DNA of 7,171 nucleotides from JBHELG01 sp046263195 (GTDB taxonomy: Bacteria; Actinomycetota; Nitriliruptoria; Nitriliruptorales; JAHWKO01), in the NCBI GenBank assembly GCA_046263195.1, contig JBHELG010000140.1:1-7171 (forward strand), given 5' to 3'. Position numbers and translations under genes: made by a program. The notes beneath the pieces are model-generated. The model worked only from the letters and a program-made list of their open reading frames with translations, had not been told where the DNA came from and ran no database searches. This document shows positions 6,079-7,171 of the stretch, in pieces (positions within the stretch are counted from its first letter, which is position 1; each line of letters opens with the position of its first letter).

Positions 6079-7083
6079 ATGACCCTCGGGATCGACGGAA
6101 TTCGCATCGGCTGCTGGACTTCTCCCCGGGGCCCCAGCGGCTGCACGGTTGTGCTACCCCCGCCGGAGACGTTGGGGGCCATTGCGGTCCGTGGGAGTGC
6201 GCCTGGCACACGCGAGGCCATCGCGCTCGGTCCCACCGGCAAAGTGTCCGTCTGTCACGCTGTGGTGCTGAGCGGCGGATCCGCGTTCGGGCTTGCTGCC
6301 GCCGACGGGGTGGTGAGCTGGCTCGAGGACCGTGGCATCGGTTACCCGACCCGGTCCGCCGTGGTCCCGATAGTAGGGGCGGCGATCGTGCTCGACCAGG
6401 GCGTCGCCGACCGTGACGCCCGACCGAACCCGGCGGCGGGGCGTTACGCCTGCGATGCGTCCTCGCACGAGGATCCGCCCGAGGGCGGCATCGGTGCGGG
6501 GACGGGCTGTACGGTCGCAAAGGTGGGGGGTTTCGAACACGCCTGGCGTGGCGGGCAGGGAATCGCCGTGCGTCGGGTGAGTGGTGTGACGGTCGGGGCG
6601 ATCGTGGTCAACAACGCCTTCGGTGAGATCGTGGATGAGCACGGCGAGTGGATCGCACGCTCCCGCGCCCCGCGCGACGTCCCCCGTTTTCCGGTGGTGG
6701 CGGAAGCCCAGATTGCAGCCCAGGCGCCGCGCCTCCCAGGTGGTGGCGGGGCCTGGACGGGCGGCGGGGGGGGCGGACCGAGCGAGCACACGGTGATCGG
6801 CTGCGTGGTCACCGATGCTCGTCTGAGCAAGCAGGAGGCCGTTCGGGTGGCGGATCTCGCCCACTCGGGCGTCGCACGTACCGTGCGTCCGGCTCACACC
6901 TCCCTCGATGGTGACGCGATGTTCTGTCTCGCAACCGGACAGGTCGATTCCCACCTGGATCTCGTGGCAGCCCTCGCGGCCGACGTGGTAGCCGAGGCAT
7001 GCCTACGCGCCGTGCTCGCCGCCGTCACCCGGGACGGTTTGCCCGGGCTGGCGACCGAAGGTCGCCGGGAGGGCGGGATGTAG
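6079..7083 (+). CDS. P1/S58-family (DmpA/NylC-like) self-processing aminopeptidase or amidohydrolase
   Basis: A 334-residue member of the Ntn-type P1 family (DmpA L-aminopeptidase/D-Ala-esterase, NylC 6-aminohexanoate-oligomer hydrolase). These precursors cut themselves to give an alpha chain and a beta chain whose new N-terminal Ser or Thr is the nucleophile. Visible family motifs: SGGSAFGLAAADGVVSWLED (65-84), VPIVGAAIVLD (96-106), GGIGAGTG (136-143), SGVTVGAIVVNNAFG (168-182) and ARTVRPAHTSLDGDAMF (266-282). Alignment by eye with the usual NTTIGVVATDA places the nucleophile at Thr238 in EHTVIGCVVTDA, giving chains 1-237 and 238-334; Lys148 and Asn179 are likely active-site partners. His237 stands where Asn is common, and a Gly-rich linker (221-233) precedes it. 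No signal peptide is seen, so it is probably cytoplasmic. The last 11 residues (324-334) are encoded by the first copy of a 40-bp tandem repeat, so the natural C-terminus may be altered. Its substrate is unknown. Confidence 0.9.
   Translation: MTLGIDGIRIGCWTSPRGPSGCTVVLPPPETLGAIAVRGSAPGTREAIALGPTGKVSVCHAVVLSGGSAFGLAAADGVVSWLEDRGIGYPTRSAVVPIVGAAIVLDQGVADRDARPNPAAGRYACDASSHEDPPEGGIGAGTGCTVAKVGGFEHAWRGGQGIAVRRVSGVTVGAIVVNNAFGEIVDEHGEWIARSRAPRDVPRFPVVAEAQIAAQAPRLPGGGGAWTGGGGGGPSEHTVIGCVVTDARLSKQEAVRVADLAHSGVARTVRPAHTSLDGDAMFCLATGQVDSHLDLVAALAADVVAEACLRAVLAAVTRDGLPGLATEGRREGGM
6748..6773 (+). other. G-rich tract with G-quadruplex potential, including a run of eight G
   Basis: Four G-triplets can be chosen (6749-6751, 6759-6761, 6766-6768, 6771-6773) with loops of seven, four and two bases, which meets the common G3 with 1-7-base-loop rule on the coding strand. 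The tract encodes the Gly-rich linker (residues 224-232) just before the predicted self-cleavage site of the S58 enzyme. The G8 run (6766-6773) is also a likely site of slippage or sequencing error, although the frame stays open and in register with family motifs on both sides. Confidence 0.45.
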
Positions 7084-7171
7084 GTGGCTGGCGACCGAAG
7101 GTCGCCGGGAGGGCGGGATGTAGGTGGCTGGCGACCGAAGGTCGCCGGGAGGGCGGGATGTAGGTGGCTGG
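7046..7171. repeat. Perfect 40-bp direct tandem repeat, three units plus 6 bp, running to the window end
   Basis: The period is exactly 40 bases. Units begin at 7046, 7086 and 7126 and are identical throughout; GGCTGG opens each one and recurs at 7166-7171, the last six bases of the window. The first unit is coding: it supplies the last 11 codons and the stop of the S58 gene. Each unit contains a 7-bp perfect inverted repeat, GGCGACC-GAA-GGTCGCC (7050-7066, 7090-7106, 7130-7146), extendable to nine pairs with one G-T. Each also contains GGGAGGGCGGGATGTAG followed by GTG. Since 40 is not a multiple of three, the units fall in different reading frames. There are no unique spacers, so this is not CRISPR. 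It may be a true minisatellite or an assembly artefact at a contig end. Confidence 0.95.

Noticed and set aside
7048..7068. Intrinsic terminator after the S58 gene
   Set aside because: The hairpin lies before the stop codon and is followed by GGGAGGGCGGG, not a T tract.
7046..7171. CRISPR array
   Set aside because: The units are directly contiguous and identical, with no unique spacers between them.

Overview
The window reads as a 7.2-kb piece of a high-GC actinobacterial chromosome. Codon third positions are strongly G/C, the intact genes use ATG, GTG and TTG starts, and the order glmS - nnr (NAD(P)HX repair) - alr is a familiar actinobacterial arrangement. The genus cannot be told from the sequence. 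All supported genes lie on the + strand. The window starts inside a gene and stops inside a perfect tandem repeat, so it may be a whole short contig.

Layout: (1) 1-141, the C-terminal end of a protein with a sorting-signal-like tail (Gly/Thr motif, hydrophobic helix, Arg-containing end). (2) 166-810, a membrane-anchored class E/F-type sortase. (3) 811-977, a short gap ending in a strong Shine-Dalgarno sequence. (4) 978-2828, glmS. (5) 2825-4564, a bifunctional NAD(P)HX epimerase/dehydratase whose ATG overlaps the glmS stop. (6) 4692-5864, alr, alanine racemase. (7) 5865-6078, a 214-bp gap with possible 5'-UTR pairing. (8) 6079-7083, a P1/S58-family (DmpA/NylC-like) self-processing aminohydrolase. 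(9) 7046-7171, three perfect copies of a 40-bp unit that begins inside the last codons of the S58 gene and runs to the window end.

Functional theme: GlmS makes glucosamine-6-phosphate for UDP-GlcNAc, Alr makes D-alanine for peptidoglycan, and the sortase and its putative partner act at the cell surface. The S58 enzyme belongs to a family that includes a D-alanine esterase/amidase, so a link to the neighbouring alr is possible but unproven. Nnr is a metabolite-repair enzyme that commonly travels in this cluster.

No wholly new system is evident. The observations most worth checking are the terminal 40-bp array with its GAA-triloop hairpins, the non-canonical sorting tail beside the sortase, a 14-bp-stem inverted repeat inside the sortase linker, and the altered cleavage site of the S58 enzyme.
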